A stretch of 64,000 nt of DNA from Hyalangium versicolor (GCF_020103695.1 NZ_JAHXBF010000035.1:51114-115113), one strand, 5' to 3'; numbered from the stretch's first letter, positions 9,594 through 19,000 are shown. Notes: a model not told the origin generated them from the sequence alone. A program made the numbers and translations.

Positions 9594-10144
9594 CAGTGGT
9601 CTCCCAGGCGGATGAGGGGTTCGAGCATCTTGCGGAGCTTCGAGCGCGCATCGTGGAGGCGCTTGGCGACGGTGCCCTCGCGAATGCCGAGTTCCTCGGC
9701 GATCTCCTTGTACTTCCGGCCGCTGGCGTGCAGCTCGAAGGTGGCGCGCGCCACCGGGCTCAAGGCCTGCACGGCCGAGCTGAACTGCTCATCGGAGATG
9801 CGGTCGAAGATGGGCCGTGGGGGCGGCTCGGGCTCGACGGTGGGGTCCTGTCGGTTCAGCTCTTCGGCACCTCGCTCACGGGTCCGCTGTTTGCGCAGCT
9901 GATCATAGAAGCAATGGGTGAGGGTGGTGACCAGCCAGTTGGCGCAGACGCCCTCATCCGGAGGTGGATCCGCATGGCCGAAGGCCGCGAGGAAGCGGAC
10001 GATCGTCTCCTGGACGAGATCGTCGGCATCCGAGGGGTTGCGGCACAGGTGCCGGGCCTGGGCGAGCAGCCATTGCCGCCGCCGGGCGAGCAACTGTTCC
10101 AGCCATGGGGCGACGGCCTCATGGGCATTGGGCGAAACGGGCAT
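9593..10144 (-). CDS. ECF-type RNA polymerase sigma factor
   Basis: A 183-residue sigma factor from the ATG at 10144, chosen because GGGAG lies 4 nt upstream; an in-frame start at 10228 would add 28 low-complexity residues. Region 2 is visible as ARHLCRNPSDADDLVQETIVRF, shown here as ARHLCRNPSDADDL followed by VQETIVRF. Region 4 holds a helix-turn-helix, YKEIAEELGIREGTVAKRLH. It directs RNA polymerase to a small regulon. The next gene overlaps it by one base and encodes its probable membrane anti-sigma factor with a CHAT domain. Many ECF factors control their own operon, but I could not identify a matching promoter upstream. Confidence 0.9.
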   Translation of the reverse strand: MPVSPNAHEAVAPWLEQLLARRRQWLLAQARHLCRNPSDADDLVQETIVRFLAAFGHADPPPDEGVCANWLVTTLTHCFYDQLRKQRTRERGAEELNRQDPTVEPEPPPRPIFDRISDEQFSSAVQALSPVARATFELHASGRKYKEIAEELGIREGTVAKRLHDARSKLRKMLEPLIRLGDH

Positions 10145-10340
10145 CGGGCTCCCAGGGGGGACGCGGACCGGCGTGCCTCTTACCCCTGGTGAGCCAGCCT
10201 CTTCAAATGCCCTGGAGGACGCTCGCAAGCTCCACGGCCTTGTGACTCTGCGACATTGTCGACCCTCCTCTTCAGTGCGGAGCGAGCCATTCGCTCCGCC
10301 ATGATGGGGAGACGGGGACCTCGAAAATCCTTACCTGGAT

Positions 10341-11057
10341 TTAAAGGGGGCCATCCGTGCCGGGATCTCCGGGGGGATTGGGAGGAGGGTCGATGGGCTG
10401 GGACTCCTCGGGATCCTGATCGTTACCGCCTCCGGTGCCACCCCCTTCCCTCGGGGCATCACACTGGGAGATGTCGGGGAAACGGTAGTCAATGAAGACG
10501 TTGCTGGAGAACGTCCGGTTGGGGAGGTTCTCCATGAGACAGGGGGACTGGGTGTTCCCCACCATCCTCATGTGGATGTAGGGGCCGGCGAAGATGCGGA
10601 CGGAGTACTCCCCTGCGGAGTTCGCCGTGACGTGGAATTCGCCAGTGGCGTTGACGCCCACGAGTTGTGCGGCGGAGCAGGGGCGCTTGTTGTTCTCGAG
10701 GAGGTGGCCCTCGAGCATGACATCCTGGGTCGTCAGGTTGAGCAAGCTGTCGACGCCGAAATTCCCGGAGGTGATCAGGATCTGGGAACCCGAGAAGCTG
10801 GGAGTGAGGAGCTGGACGCCCACATGATAGGTGCCGCGGGGCACCTCCAGAGCGTACAGGCCGGAGCCATCCGTGGTGGTGGTGTACGAGGTACCACTCG
10901 ACGAATCCTGGAGGAAGACGGTCACTCCCGCGGCAGAGGTGCCATCGGAGAAGCGGACGCGTCCGCTCACGTCGACATAAACCGAGATGGCGCCGGGCAG
11001 GAAAACCAGGGAAACGAGCAACAATGTTGCACGATAAATGAATACACGTAGTGGCAT
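10341..11057 (-). CDS. Exported protein with carboxypeptidase-regulatory-like domain
   Basis: A 238-residue protein from the ATG at 11057, preceded by GAGGAG about 10 nt upstream; a longer frame back to 11237 lacks such a site. Residues 1-25 form a signal peptide (MPLRVFIYRATLLLVSLVFL). Next comes a beta-sandwich segment with the pattern GRVRFSDGTSAAGVTVFL...TTTTDGSGLYAL...PRGTYHV, typical of CarboxypepD_reg/SpaA-like domains. A second beta region follows, then a disordered Gly/Pro/Asp-rich tail ending in NPPGDPGTDGPL. Such domains usually act as structural or adhesive modules. It lies just upstream of the sigma/anti-sigma pair on the same strand, with a gap of about 200 bp, and could be a member of that regulon, though nothing shows this directly. 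Confidence 0.75.
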   Translation of the reverse strand: MPLRVFIYRATLLLVSLVFLPGAISVYVDVSGRVRFSDGTSAAGVTVFLQDSSSGTSYTTTTDGSGLYALEVPRGTYHVGVQLLTPSFSGSQILITSGNFGVDSLLNLTTQDVMLEGHLLENNKRPCSAAQLVGVNATGEFHVTANSAGEYSVRIFAGPYIHMRMVGNTQSPCLMENLPNRTFSSNVFIDYRFPDISQCDAPREGGGTGGGNDQDPEESQPIDPPPNPPGDPGTDGPL

Positions 11058-11290
11058 GGATCTCGACTCCTCAAGAAATGGGAGCGGGCTGATCACTGCA
11101 CTCCGGTTCCTGCTCTGGATCCGGAGTGCCCTCCCTACGCATGAGCAGCGCCCCCCATTTCCAAGAACGTCTGGGGCGGGCGGCCATACCGCGAGCCTGC
11201 GACGGCGGTCCACCGCGCGGCGGGTCGACAATGGCACCTCAGTGTTGAGATGGTTGGCGTTGGAATGGGTCTATCCTCGGGGGCCACGTC

Positions 11291-11863
11291 ATGAAGACAT
11301 CCTTGCGCAGGTGCGGATTGTTGCTGTTCCTCACACCCTTCCTGGCAGGAGGGGACTGCGGCGGAGTGCCCGATCCACCCGATGTCACCGATCCGGACGT
11401 CATTGATCCGGTGGGCAACGTCGAGTGTTCGAACTACCAGCCGAGCAGCTATTCGAAGGCCTCGGGGCGCTTCGCGGCGAGGGTGGATGACCGCTCCCCG
11501 GGGACGTTCCGGCTCGCCGTCTCGGTGGTGCCTCACCCAGGAGACGTCTATGACATCTGGTTCTCCGGATGCGTGCTGGCGGGAGGAGGCGTGGAGACCT
11601 GGCGCTACTCCTCGATCGCCTTCCTCCCGGGCCCGGTGAAGGGCACATCCGTCCAGCTCCCGGCGCCCGCGAGCCGTGCCCCCGGCTTCGCGGGCGGCCT
11701 GCTCGACATCCTGGGCAACCGCGAGCACCACTTCTACGTCTCAGGCGGGGGCGTGCTCGAGGTGACGGAGTTCGATCCCGTGGCCCGCCACTTCGTGGCT
11801 CGGGGCGAGATGTACCCGGAGCAGGGCGGCACCGTGACGCTCGCGTGGGACGTGACCTGGTGA
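11291..11863 (+). CDS. Small exported hypothetical protein
   Basis: A 190-residue protein with an N-terminal signal sequence (MKTSLRRCGLLLFLTPFLAG), then DCGGVPDP. The Cys might carry a lipid, but the residues before it do not form a good lipobox. The mature part is Asp/Pro-rich for about 25 residues, then beta-rich with several aromatic residues and a C-terminus of GGTVTLAWDVTW. It is transcribed divergently from the gene at 11057, with 233 bp between the starts. The family is not recognised. Confidence 0.65.
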   Translation: MKTSLRRCGLLLFLTPFLAGGDCGGVPDPPDVTDPDVIDPVGNVECSNYQPSSYSKASGRFAARVDDRSPGTFRLAVSVVPHPGDVYDIWFSGCVLAGGGVETWRYSSIAFLPGPVKGTSVQLPAPASRAPGFAGGLLDILGNREHHFYVSGGGVLEVTEFDPVARHFVARGEMYPEQGGTVTLAWDVTW

Positions 11864-11937
11864 CGGTGCTGCACTCCGATGCGTCAGGGCGAGTATTTCC
11901 AGCCGCTCATCATGGAGCCACCAGGGTACGCGAGAGC

Positions 11938-13335
11938 TCAGCGCTTCGGACGGCGGTCCCAGTCGATGCCGAGCTCCAGCAGGGCCTGCGCGAAACGGTC
12001 CTGCCAACGTACTCCGTGGGTGAGCCGCCGAGTTGTGAACTTCCCGTACAGCCCATCGCTGAGGTCGTTGGAACTCTCGACTGGCTCGCCCCGCAGCTTC
12101 TTCTCAAGGTCCTGATGTCGATAGACGAAGGCCGCGTTGCCGGTGTCGGAAAATTCGACTACCACGTAGCGCTCGAACGAGAGAATGAATGCGCTCACCC
12201 GCCCCTTCGAGAGCTTCCTGGCTCTCCTGAATGCGGCATGCTGCTCGGGTGGAAGTGTCGCGGCCGTGCGGCTCAATTCGCCGTACGTCGCTGGGTCGAG
12301 CCAGCACGTCGTCGATCGAATAGAACCAAGGTAGCGAAGCCAGAATCGGCGCCGGTCCTCCTCTCTCATCGCACGCTCGAAGAAGAATTCGAGATCCTGC
12401 TGGATGAGCGCGGACAGGAAGTCATCGAAAGCTCTTGGCGATCGCTGCCTGACCTGAGTCCAGGCTTCGGTCAAGGTCTTGATCCGGGGATCGCCAAAGA
12501 CACTGTCCTTGGAGACGAGGCTCTCCTCGAGACGGCTACGAACACCCTCGCTGAGCAGCCTGCTCGCCCGACACTCCAGCGCAGCCGCCACCACGGCCAC
12601 TCGCGCTTCCAACGGAATGGCGGATGCGGCTCCTGCAGCCAGTTGGGGCAGCCAAGCCTGATTGTGTGAACCGCTCAGGACGAACGTCAGGCTCTCGGAG
12701 ACATCCCGGCCCGCCTGAAGTCTTCGGCGGAGGTACTCCGCCACGACGTGGCCGGCAAAGGCGGTGTTCGGCTTCACTCCGGCAGCCCGAAGTGCCTCGA
12801 TGGCTTCCAGAAGAGATCGCTCCTTCCAGTGCGTCGCGAAGAGCCCAGGCCCTTGCGGTCCGAGTATCTCGTCGATGGGGAGGGGCAATTTCCATCGCAA
12901 AGAGCGCGAGTCCTGTGGACACCTTCCCGCCAGCTTCGCCCATGCTGTCTGCAGCGGACCTTCCTCGGACACACTCCAGTCGCGCAGACGTTGCCTCACC
13001 AGCCGCGGCCAGCTCTCGGGACTCCGCGCAAGGAACCATTCCATGCGCTCCAGCCCCACCTCGCGCCACAGTCCCGGCATCGCGCGCTGCTCCCGGCGGG
13101 ACAGGCTGGTGAAATCGCGCGCATCCAACTTGCCGAGGAGGACTGGCACATCGAGTGCTTGGCGAGCACGAAGAATGCGCTCCGGCTCCTTGCTGTCTAC
13201 CCGCTGATGAGCGGCCTCCACACGCGTGGAGAGCTGCCTCAGCCCGTTCATCACTTGCGCATGGAGCGTGTCGAGCCCCGCTACAAGGGAGCGCTCTCGT
13301 TCGGAAACCTCCGTGAGCCACGAATCCAGGCCCAT
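11938..13335 (-). CDS. zorC: Zorya defence protein ZorC (EH-signature protein)
   Basis: A 465-residue, mostly helical soluble protein, last gene of the Zorya operon. AGGAGG lies about 5 nt upstream of its ATG, 8 bp after the zorB stop. The C-terminal third carries RRRFWLRYLG (about 328-337), then VVVEFSDTGNAAFVYRH with Glu394, and RRLTHGVRW with His440 and Trp444. This Glu/His arrangement is the EH-signature motif of ZorC proteins. Established: in type I Zorya, ZorC acts with ZorD in the cytoplasm, near the site of phage DNA entry sensed by the ZorAB motor, and binds DNA. It is shorter than the roughly 560 residues I recall for the E. coli protein. Identification rests on motif plus context. 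Confidence 0.85.
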   Translation of the reverse strand: MGLDSWLTEVSERERSLVAGLDTLHAQVMNGLRQLSTRVEAAHQRVDSKEPERILRARQALDVPVLLGKLDARDFTSLSRREQRAMPGLWREVGLERMEWFLARSPESWPRLVRQRLRDWSVSEEGPLQTAWAKLAGRCPQDSRSLRWKLPLPIDEILGPQGPGLFATHWKERSLLEAIEALRAAGVKPNTAFAGHVVAEYLRRRLQAGRDVSESLTFVLSGSHNQAWLPQLAAGAASAIPLEARVAVVAAALECRASRLLSEGVRSRLEESLVSKDSVFGDPRIKTLTEAWTQVRQRSPRAFDDFLSALIQQDLEFFFERAMREEDRRRFWLRYLGSIRSTTCWLDPATYGELSRTAATLPPEQHAAFRRARKLSKGRVSAFILSFERYVVVEFSDTGNAAFVYRHQDLEKKLRGEPVESSNDLSDGLYGKFTTRRLTHGVRWQDRFAQALLELGIDWDRRPKR

Positions 13336-13343
13336 CGCGCCTC

Positions 13344-14078
13344 CTACAATCGCAGGTCGCCGCGAACCCGGATGACGAGTCTGCGGTTGGATGGGTCACT
13401 GCCCGTGGTTCCGGGACGCGGTGCCGTCTGCCCTCGTCCAGAAACGACGAAGTTTGCATCCAGACAGTCCAGTTCGTAGCCCGCGTCCCACAACTGGCTG
13501 CGTATCGTGAAGAAGACCTCTTGAGCGCGGGCGGCACTGGCTCGAACATTGTTCTCGAAGCTGACCTGGGCAGAGCCATTGCGGACACCGCACTCTCCAC
13601 TTGTTCCGAGAAATGGGCGGTCGTCCGTATGCCCCTCGAGAATGATGCTGGGCTCCGCGCCAGCATCCCTCATGGAGTCGATGGCTTGGCAGACGCGGTG
13701 GATGAGCGGAATGGCACCTCGCTCGAACTGCTCCTCATAGGCAGTAGGGGTGTGGCACTGCCCCAGCCCGAACTGCAGGTTCTTGAACTCAATCTCCAAC
13801 GCATTCACTCCGCCGTCCAACCCACTGAGCGCGATGAATCCTCCATCCAGCGTGGCATCCAGCACGATCAGGTCTTCTCGGAGTGCGAGGAGCGACGACT
13901 GAACCCCTTCCTTCTGGGAATCCACTACCCCAATGGCTGCTTCTTTCTCTTGGATGGCGGCTTCTCGTTGCTGCCGCGCCTCCAGGATGAAGATGACCGC
14001 CAGCAGAAGGAACACCACCGCGACGCCGGCCATGAGATCCGCGAGGGATCGGTCGCTCCCGTCTCCAGACGAACTCAC
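13344..14078 (-). CDS. zorB: Zorya motor protein ZorB (MotB/OmpA-like)
   Basis: A 244-residue protein starting at GTG 14078, which overlaps the zorA stop by 4 bases (GTGA). One N-terminal membrane helix (about 12-33, SLADLMAGVAVVFLLLAVIF) holds Asp14, in the place of the proton-carrying Asp of MotB and ExbD. A short linker and helix follow. The second half is an OmpA-like peptidoglycan-binding domain with ILEGHTDDRP, a downstream RASAARAQEV helix and SNRRLVIRV near the end. Established: ZorA5B2 forms a proton-driven rotary motor anchored to peptidoglycan. The gene lies between zorA and zorC in a tight operon. Confidence 0.9.
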   Translation of the reverse strand: MSSSGDGSDRSLADLMAGVAVVFLLLAVIFILEARQQREAAIQEKEAAIGVVDSQKEGVQSSLLALREDLIVLDATLDGGFIALSGLDGGVNALEIEFKNLQFGLGQCHTPTAYEEQFERGAIPLIHRVCQAIDSMRDAGAEPSIILEGHTDDRPFLGTSGECGVRNGSAQVSFENNVRASAARAQEVFFTIRSQLWDAGYELDCLDANFVVSGRGQTAPRPGTTGSDPSNRRLVIRVRGDLRL

Positions 14079-16075
14079 GTCCGCCTCGCCTGTGGCTGTA
14101 GAGTCTTCTTGAGGTCTTCCACGACCTCCGTGAGATCTTCCACGCCCTGCAGGAGTTCGCCCGAAGTCCGCCCCACCACGGCACTGAGTTGCTCAGTGAC
14201 TGTCGTCCAATGTCCGCTCAGCGTTTGAGCCTGCCGACTCACTGACTCCTCGTAGGTACGCGTCAGCCCCTTGAGGACTGGGTCAACGCGGTCGAGCGCC
14301 TGGCGCTGTACGCTCAACAGGCTCTCCTCTCGTTCGATGACCTTCTTACGCTCCTCCGAGAGCTGGTTGAACGAACTGGCAGCTGAGATCAGCCGATTTG
14401 CGACCTCATCCATCCGGACTGAGAGCTTCTCCGAGTTACCTTGGTTCCTTTCGACCTCGCGGGTCGCGGAGACGAGCTGGGATGCGGCGACACTCAGCTG
14501 CTCAGTGAGTTTACGCAGCCCCTCCTGAGTCGTCCCCATGGTTGCCGCGAACTCCTTGGATTTTGCTTGAACGCTGCTCATATCCATGGCAGCGGCAGCG
14601 CGCAGCGCCTCGACCTGATGATTCAAAGTCCCTGCTTGCCGCTCGGTGTGCATCTGGAGTTCCTGGGCCGACCGAGACGCCGCGTTCATCAGTTGCCGGG
14701 AGCTTTCCTTCATCTCTGAGAGCACCTCCTGGACGGTACCCTGCAACTGGCCAAGCACCTGCTGGTTCTCCAGACCGAGCCGATGGGACGACTCGGTTGA
14801 TGCCTTGAGCACGCGCGCCACTGCGGTCTCCAATCCATCGCGGACCTTGTCGAAGCTCCCCACGAGCGCGGAGACCTTTTCGCCCAGCGCGTCAATCGTT
14901 CGTTGGTTCTCGCTTCCCCACTGACGCGCATTGCTACCCATCATCTGTGACATGGTCTCGAACTGATGCTCGAGCCTCGGGAGCACGTTCACGAGCTCCT
15001 CCATCTGGCGCGCCATATCCCGCGACTGCGATTGAAATCCTCCGGATACCGTATCCCGGAGCTGCTCGATGATGCGACCCAGGTCGTGCTCCTGCCGCTC
15101 GGAGAGCACCTTGTTCATTGCTTCTAGATGTGCGCGAACCGTGGACATTTCCTTCTGCAGCGTCGCGGCGAAACCAGAGGCGATGGAGCGCTGTAGTTCT
15201 GCGGCAATCTCCCGCACAGCTCTCTCGACTGAGGTGAGCTGCCGGGTGATGACGTCGCCGACATGCTCCTTCATCATCGTCCCGAAGTGAGCCTGGACCT
15301 GGGTGCCGATGTCTTGGATGCAGACGTTCACGCTCTCGAGCTGCTCAAGCCGTTCGGACAATTCCCGGCGGGTCTGTGAGAGCTCGCCCTTCAGCTCTCC
15401 CAGAGCGTCCTTACGAGCGGACGCCAAAGCAATCTCGTGCGCCTCGAGCGTCTGGGTGTTGCGCTCGAACCCTGTGCGCATCGCATCCAGCCGGGCGAGC
15501 AGCCTTCCTTCGAGTGCTGAAGCGACCCATTGAAAGAGAAATGAGAGTACGAGCCCCGCGGCGGACACGAAGAACTTGGCGCCCATCTGGCCAATAGCTT
15601 GTGAGAGCAGGCTCGACTGGGAGTCTGTTCTCGTTCCGTTACTGGCCAGTGCCTCCTGCACAGGCCCGACGAGCACGACTCCGAGGAGACTGAACGTGAG
15701 GACCAGCGCGATTCCAGTCAGGTTCTTGCCAAAGCCATGGCCTGCGGAGTGGCGGAAGAGGGAACGACAGCTCTCGCGCAGCGCTTGTGAGGGGGAGGAC
15801 CGCATGAGAACGGGCCCTGGGAGTTGCTGGCGTCCGGGAGGGAAGACGAGCTGCTCTCGGACGGCACGCCACAACGACCGTCCCAGTTCGCTCGAGTCAG
15901 GTTCCTCACGCTGACCGGAGAGCAAGTCCGTCAGGTTCGTATCCAGCGCACGAATGGCTCGCGACAGCCTGAGCCACCGCCACCACACAAGGCCCATTGC
16001 GAGGAGCGCAAGCGCCACGATGACGCCGATAGCCTGGATAAGGGTGATGCTTCGCAACAGTGATACAAATGGCAT
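14075..16075 (-). CDS. zorA: Zorya motor protein ZorA (MotA/TolQ-like with long coiled-coil tail)
   Basis: A 666-residue inner-membrane protein. Three membrane helices are visible: about 11-32, 118-138 (GIALVLTFSLLGVVLV) and 166-188 (AKFFVSAAGLVLSFLFQW). The second and third carry polar residues such as Thr127 and Ser171 that could face the ZorB Asp. Residues about 195-660 are a long, charged, heptad-rich coiled coil, the intracellular tail typical of ZorA and absent from flagellar MotA. Established: the tail passes the signal of phage DNA injection to the effectors. The gene starts 23 bp after the zorD stop and overlaps zorB by 4 bases. The tail alone resembles generic methyl-accepting or apolipoprotein-like coiled coils, so the operon is the deciding evidence. 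Confidence 0.9.
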   Translation of the reverse strand: MPFVSLLRSITLIQAIGVIVALALLAMGLVWWRWLRLSRAIRALDTNLTDLLSGQREEPDSSELGRSLWRAVREQLVFPPGRQQLPGPVLMRSSPSQALRESCRSLFRHSAGHGFGKNLTGIALVLTFSLLGVVLVGPVQEALASNGTRTDSQSSLLSQAIGQMGAKFFVSAAGLVLSFLFQWVASALEGRLLARLDAMRTGFERNTQTLEAHEIALASARKDALGELKGELSQTRRELSERLEQLESVNVCIQDIGTQVQAHFGTMMKEHVGDVITRQLTSVERAVREIAAELQRSIASGFAATLQKEMSTVRAHLEAMNKVLSERQEHDLGRIIEQLRDTVSGGFQSQSRDMARQMEELVNVLPRLEHQFETMSQMMGSNARQWGSENQRTIDALGEKVSALVGSFDKVRDGLETAVARVLKASTESSHRLGLENQQVLGQLQGTVQEVLSEMKESSRQLMNAASRSAQELQMHTERQAGTLNHQVEALRAAAAMDMSSVQAKSKEFAATMGTTQEGLRKLTEQLSVAASQLVSATREVERNQGNSEKLSVRMDEVANRLISAASSFNQLSEERKKVIEREESLLSVQRQALDRVDPVLKGLTRTYEESVSRQAQTLSGHWTTVTEQLSAVVGRTSGELLQGVEDLTEVVEDLKKTLQPQARRT

Positions 16076-16098
16076 GGCCCTGCCTTGTTCAAATGGAC

Positions 16099-18945
16099 CT
16101 AGGAGTGGAAGACGCTCGTGTACTGCTTCGAGTCCTCGTACTCGGGTGACAAGAAGTCGCGCGCCATGGCGCGCTTGCGCTCCACTAGACTGTTCAGCTG
16201 TACATCGAACCCCGCGTCTTTACGCCCCTGGCGGTGGAGCAACGGATAATAGACGTGGACCGGGCGCACTTGGCCGATGCGATAAGCGCGGTCCGTGGCT
16301 TGATCCTCCTTGGCGGGGTTCCACCAGCGTCCGTAGTGGATGACATGGTTCGCGGCCACGATGTTGAGCCCAGCTCCCGCGGCCAGCGGACTCAGGATGA
16401 GTACCTGGAACCCCTGAGCGCGTGTGAAGTCGTCGATGAACTTCAGGGCCAGCCTCCTGTTTTCGGGCTCCCCGTTGAGAATGGGCACGCTCTTGAGCCG
16501 AAACCTCTCTTGGATGAGTTGCGCGAGGAGGTCCTGCATGGCTCGCGAGAGGACGAACACCAGGGCCTTTTCTGCAGGAGCTCCTCCTCCCTGGTTCGCA
16601 ATGCGCTCCAGCAACTCCAGGCACAAGCGTGTCTTCGGGCTTTCGTGAAGCGCCGTAGTGGTCGCCATTCCTCGAGCCTCAGAGAGAAGGGCCGGATGCT
16701 GGTAGAGTTTCTGTAGCGCCGCGAGGGCCCAGAGCACGCCGCGCTTCCGCGCCTGTTGTGCGATGAGGCGCTCCTGCTCTTCCTGGACCGCGGTCATCTC
16801 GACAGTGAGGCTCTTTGGAAGCTTCGGAGGAAGATCCTTGAGGGCATCCGCCTTCTCACGCCTCAGGAGAGTGCAATGGGGGGAAGGATAGCCAAGCCGT
16901 TTTCGCAGGGCCGCCACAGCGCGGTCGCCCTGATATTCCTCGCGAAAGGAGGCGCGTGTACCGAAGACGCGCGGTTCCCGGCTCTGGATGGCATCGTAGA
17001 TGGCCCAGACATCGAGCAATTCATTCTCGACCGGCGTTCCTGTCAGCGCGACCGCGAAGGAGCGCTTGAGGGCGCGTGCGGCGCGCGAGCGCAACGTGTC
17101 CGGATTCTTGAGGTTGTGCGCCTCGTCGAAGACGACGACATCGAAGTCCATTTTCAGGAGCGAGCGTTGATGCGCTCCAAGCGTCTCATAGTTCGTCAGG
17201 ATCATGTCCTGACGCTCAAGGAAGGCGGTGTTGAGCTCGCCTGCGCGCGATACCGCCTGGAGGCCAGGGCCATGCAGGATGAATGGTTCCGGCCAGACTC
17301 GTGCCTCGAAGAAACGAGAGAGTTCCTGGCGCCAGTTATCGAGTAGGATGGTGGGACAGACGACGAGCTGTGGACGAGCCTGCTCACGCTGCATCAGGCG
17401 CCTGAGAGTGAGGAAGCAGGCGACCTGCAACGTCTTGCCAAGCCCCATGTCGTCAGCGAGCAGGACGCCGGGGTCCTGGGACATGGCGCGATGCCACAGC
17501 CACGTGATCCCATGGTGTTGGTGGGGCTTGAGCTGCACTCCCGGTAACAGTGCGGTTCGCAGGAGATCCCAAGGAACGGAATCCTCAGCCAAATCGGTTA
17601 CGCCAGGGCGAGCAGGCGTGGCCTCCAACTCGCGTACGATGGCTGCTTCACGTGTCCGACCTCCCTGGGCCTTCTTCAAGCCTGCTCCAGACGATCCCTC
17701 CTCCGAGGGCTGCTCCGACAGATGAAGCGCGGTGCGGAGTTGGCGCCCCAGGACCTCACTCGGACGTAATCGGTGGTCCCCTACCACCAGTGGAGCACTG
17801 TCCCCCTTCGCTAACGCGCTGTCGTTCTGATCCAGGAGCCGCAGAGCCTCTTCCCGGGAACGCAGTGGGAGCGACAGAGGAGCACGTCCCTCACCCTGCT
17901 CAATCTGAAGCGTGAACGAAAACACTCCAGTGTCATCGGATGGATCGAACCATTCGAGTCCGGAACCCTCAGCTCTCTCGGGAGGTTGTCGGCCACGAAG
18001 GACTTCGAACCCCATGACTCTCTGAGAGTACTGAGACAGGTCCAGGATGGGGTCTGCGTCCAGTCCTTCGGGGACGACGACGGATGGGTCAGCGAGTTCC
18101 CGTTGTACGTCTCCTATCAGGCGCCGCTGCAGGGGACGCAGGTTCTCCAGGACTTGAGCCGCCCCTTGGGGTAGGACCAGCGGTCGGCGGTTGTCGGTCC
18201 CGGCAATCCCTCCAGGTCTCACGGTGCCCAGTGGCAGCGGGGCATGAGTGCCATTGGGGAGAACGGCGTAGGGTTGCAGAGAGACGACGTCTGTCGCGTC
18301 CGGCTCCGATTCCCAGCGCAGCCCCACTTTCGCCACTTGCTGAGGTTCGAACTTTGCGAGATAGCCTGCGGGGGTGAACTGAACGCGTCCTGAGAGCATC
18401 CTGGAGGCATCGTCCAGAGCGGCTCGGATTCGAGCGAGGCGCGCAAGTTGTTCGTGCACGGACGCGTGGCTCGCGAGCCGGGCTTCGGTGCAGGCCCAGG
18501 CGGCAGTAGGCATCAGGGGGCGAGGCGCGCTTCCATCTGGAGCCACGAACCACGGGAAGACAGTGGACGTGTCTGAAATCTGCTCCCCGTCGACTCGAAC
18601 TTTGTACTTCGCCCCCACGCTGCCCGGTACACCCACCACCTCACAGCGGATGGATTGCTGTTCGAGCGCCAGCAGATCCATGAGCAGGTGCTGGAGTTCA
18701 ACCCACTCCTCCTGGAGGCACGCGCGCTCTTCCTCGTCCCCGCCGTACTCGACAGGGCGTCCAAGTGCGACCCATTGGTCTACGGAGAAATGCAAGTAGT
18801 GGGCGTCCCGCCAGCCTTTCGCCCGCCATTCGTCTTCACGCAGCGCTACACGGGAGGCAATCTCCGGGGGGAGATGGCTCAAAGAAATGCACAGACGGTC
18901 TGATTCGATGAACCAGGAGGAGGACTGAGCGTGTGAGTTCGGCAT
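16099..18945 (-). CDS. zorD: Zorya effector ZorD (SNF2-family helicase)
   Basis: 948 residues from the ATG at 18945; an upstream in-frame GTG at 18975 lies inside an inverted repeat and is less likely. The first 470 residues are a ZorD-type N-terminal region without a known motif. Then follows a full SNF2 helicase: motif I DDMGLGKT (about 498-505), Walker B FDEAH (606-610), LTGTPVEN, and a C-terminal lobe with HYGRWWNPAKEDQATDRAYR. Established: ZorD is the ATP-dependent helicase/nuclease effector of type I Zorya that degrades or processes incoming DNA. Here it is the first gene of the operon, whereas it is last in E. coli (zorABCD). A lone SNF2 helicase would be ambiguous; the 23-bp link to zorABC makes the call. 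Confidence 0.88.
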   Translation of the reverse strand: MPNSHAQSSSWFIESDRLCISLSHLPPEIASRVALREDEWRAKGWRDAHYLHFSVDQWVALGRPVEYGGDEEERACLQEEWVELQHLLMDLLALEQQSIRCEVVGVPGSVGAKYKVRVDGEQISDTSTVFPWFVAPDGSAPRPLMPTAAWACTEARLASHASVHEQLARLARIRAALDDASRMLSGRVQFTPAGYLAKFEPQQVAKVGLRWESEPDATDVVSLQPYAVLPNGTHAPLPLGTVRPGGIAGTDNRRPLVLPQGAAQVLENLRPLQRRLIGDVQRELADPSVVVPEGLDADPILDLSQYSQRVMGFEVLRGRQPPERAEGSGLEWFDPSDDTGVFSFTLQIEQGEGRAPLSLPLRSREEALRLLDQNDSALAKGDSAPLVVGDHRLRPSEVLGRQLRTALHLSEQPSEEGSSGAGLKKAQGGRTREAAIVRELEATPARPGVTDLAEDSVPWDLLRTALLPGVQLKPHQHHGITWLWHRAMSQDPGVLLADDMGLGKTLQVACFLTLRRLMQREQARPQLVVCPTILLDNWRQELSRFFEARVWPEPFILHGPGLQAVSRAGELNTAFLERQDMILTNYETLGAHQRSLLKMDFDVVVFDEAHNLKNPDTLRSRAARALKRSFAVALTGTPVENELLDVWAIYDAIQSREPRVFGTRASFREEYQGDRAVAALRKRLGYPSPHCTLLRREKADALKDLPPKLPKSLTVEMTAVQEEQERLIAQQARKRGVLWALAALQKLYQHPALLSEARGMATTTALHESPKTRLCLELLERIANQGGGAPAEKALVFVLSRAMQDLLAQLIQERFRLKSVPILNGEPENRRLALKFIDDFTRAQGFQVLILSPLAAGAGLNIVAANHVIHYGRWWNPAKEDQATDRAYRIGQVRPVHVYYPLLHRQGRKDAGFDVQLNSLVERKRAMARDFLSPEYEDSKQYTSVFHS

Positions 18946-18972
18946 TACGGCTTGGAAGTTCTCTGGGTGGGG

Positions 18973-19000
18973 CACGCAAGCATCTCAGATTGCTTGCGTG
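18973..19000. promoter_or_regulatory. Perfect 10-bp inverted repeat in front of zorD
   Basis: CACGCAAGCA (18973-18982) and its exact complement (18991-19000) flank an 8-base spacer, 28 bp upstream of the zorD ATG. The position suits a regulator-binding site or a leader hairpin controlling the Zorya operon. This role is inferred from position only. Confidence 0.5.

Noticed and set aside
11938..18945. Type II or III Zorya
   Set aside because: No HNH endonuclease (ZorE) or ZorF/ZorG-like gene is present; the SNF2 helicase plus EH-signature pair indicates type I.
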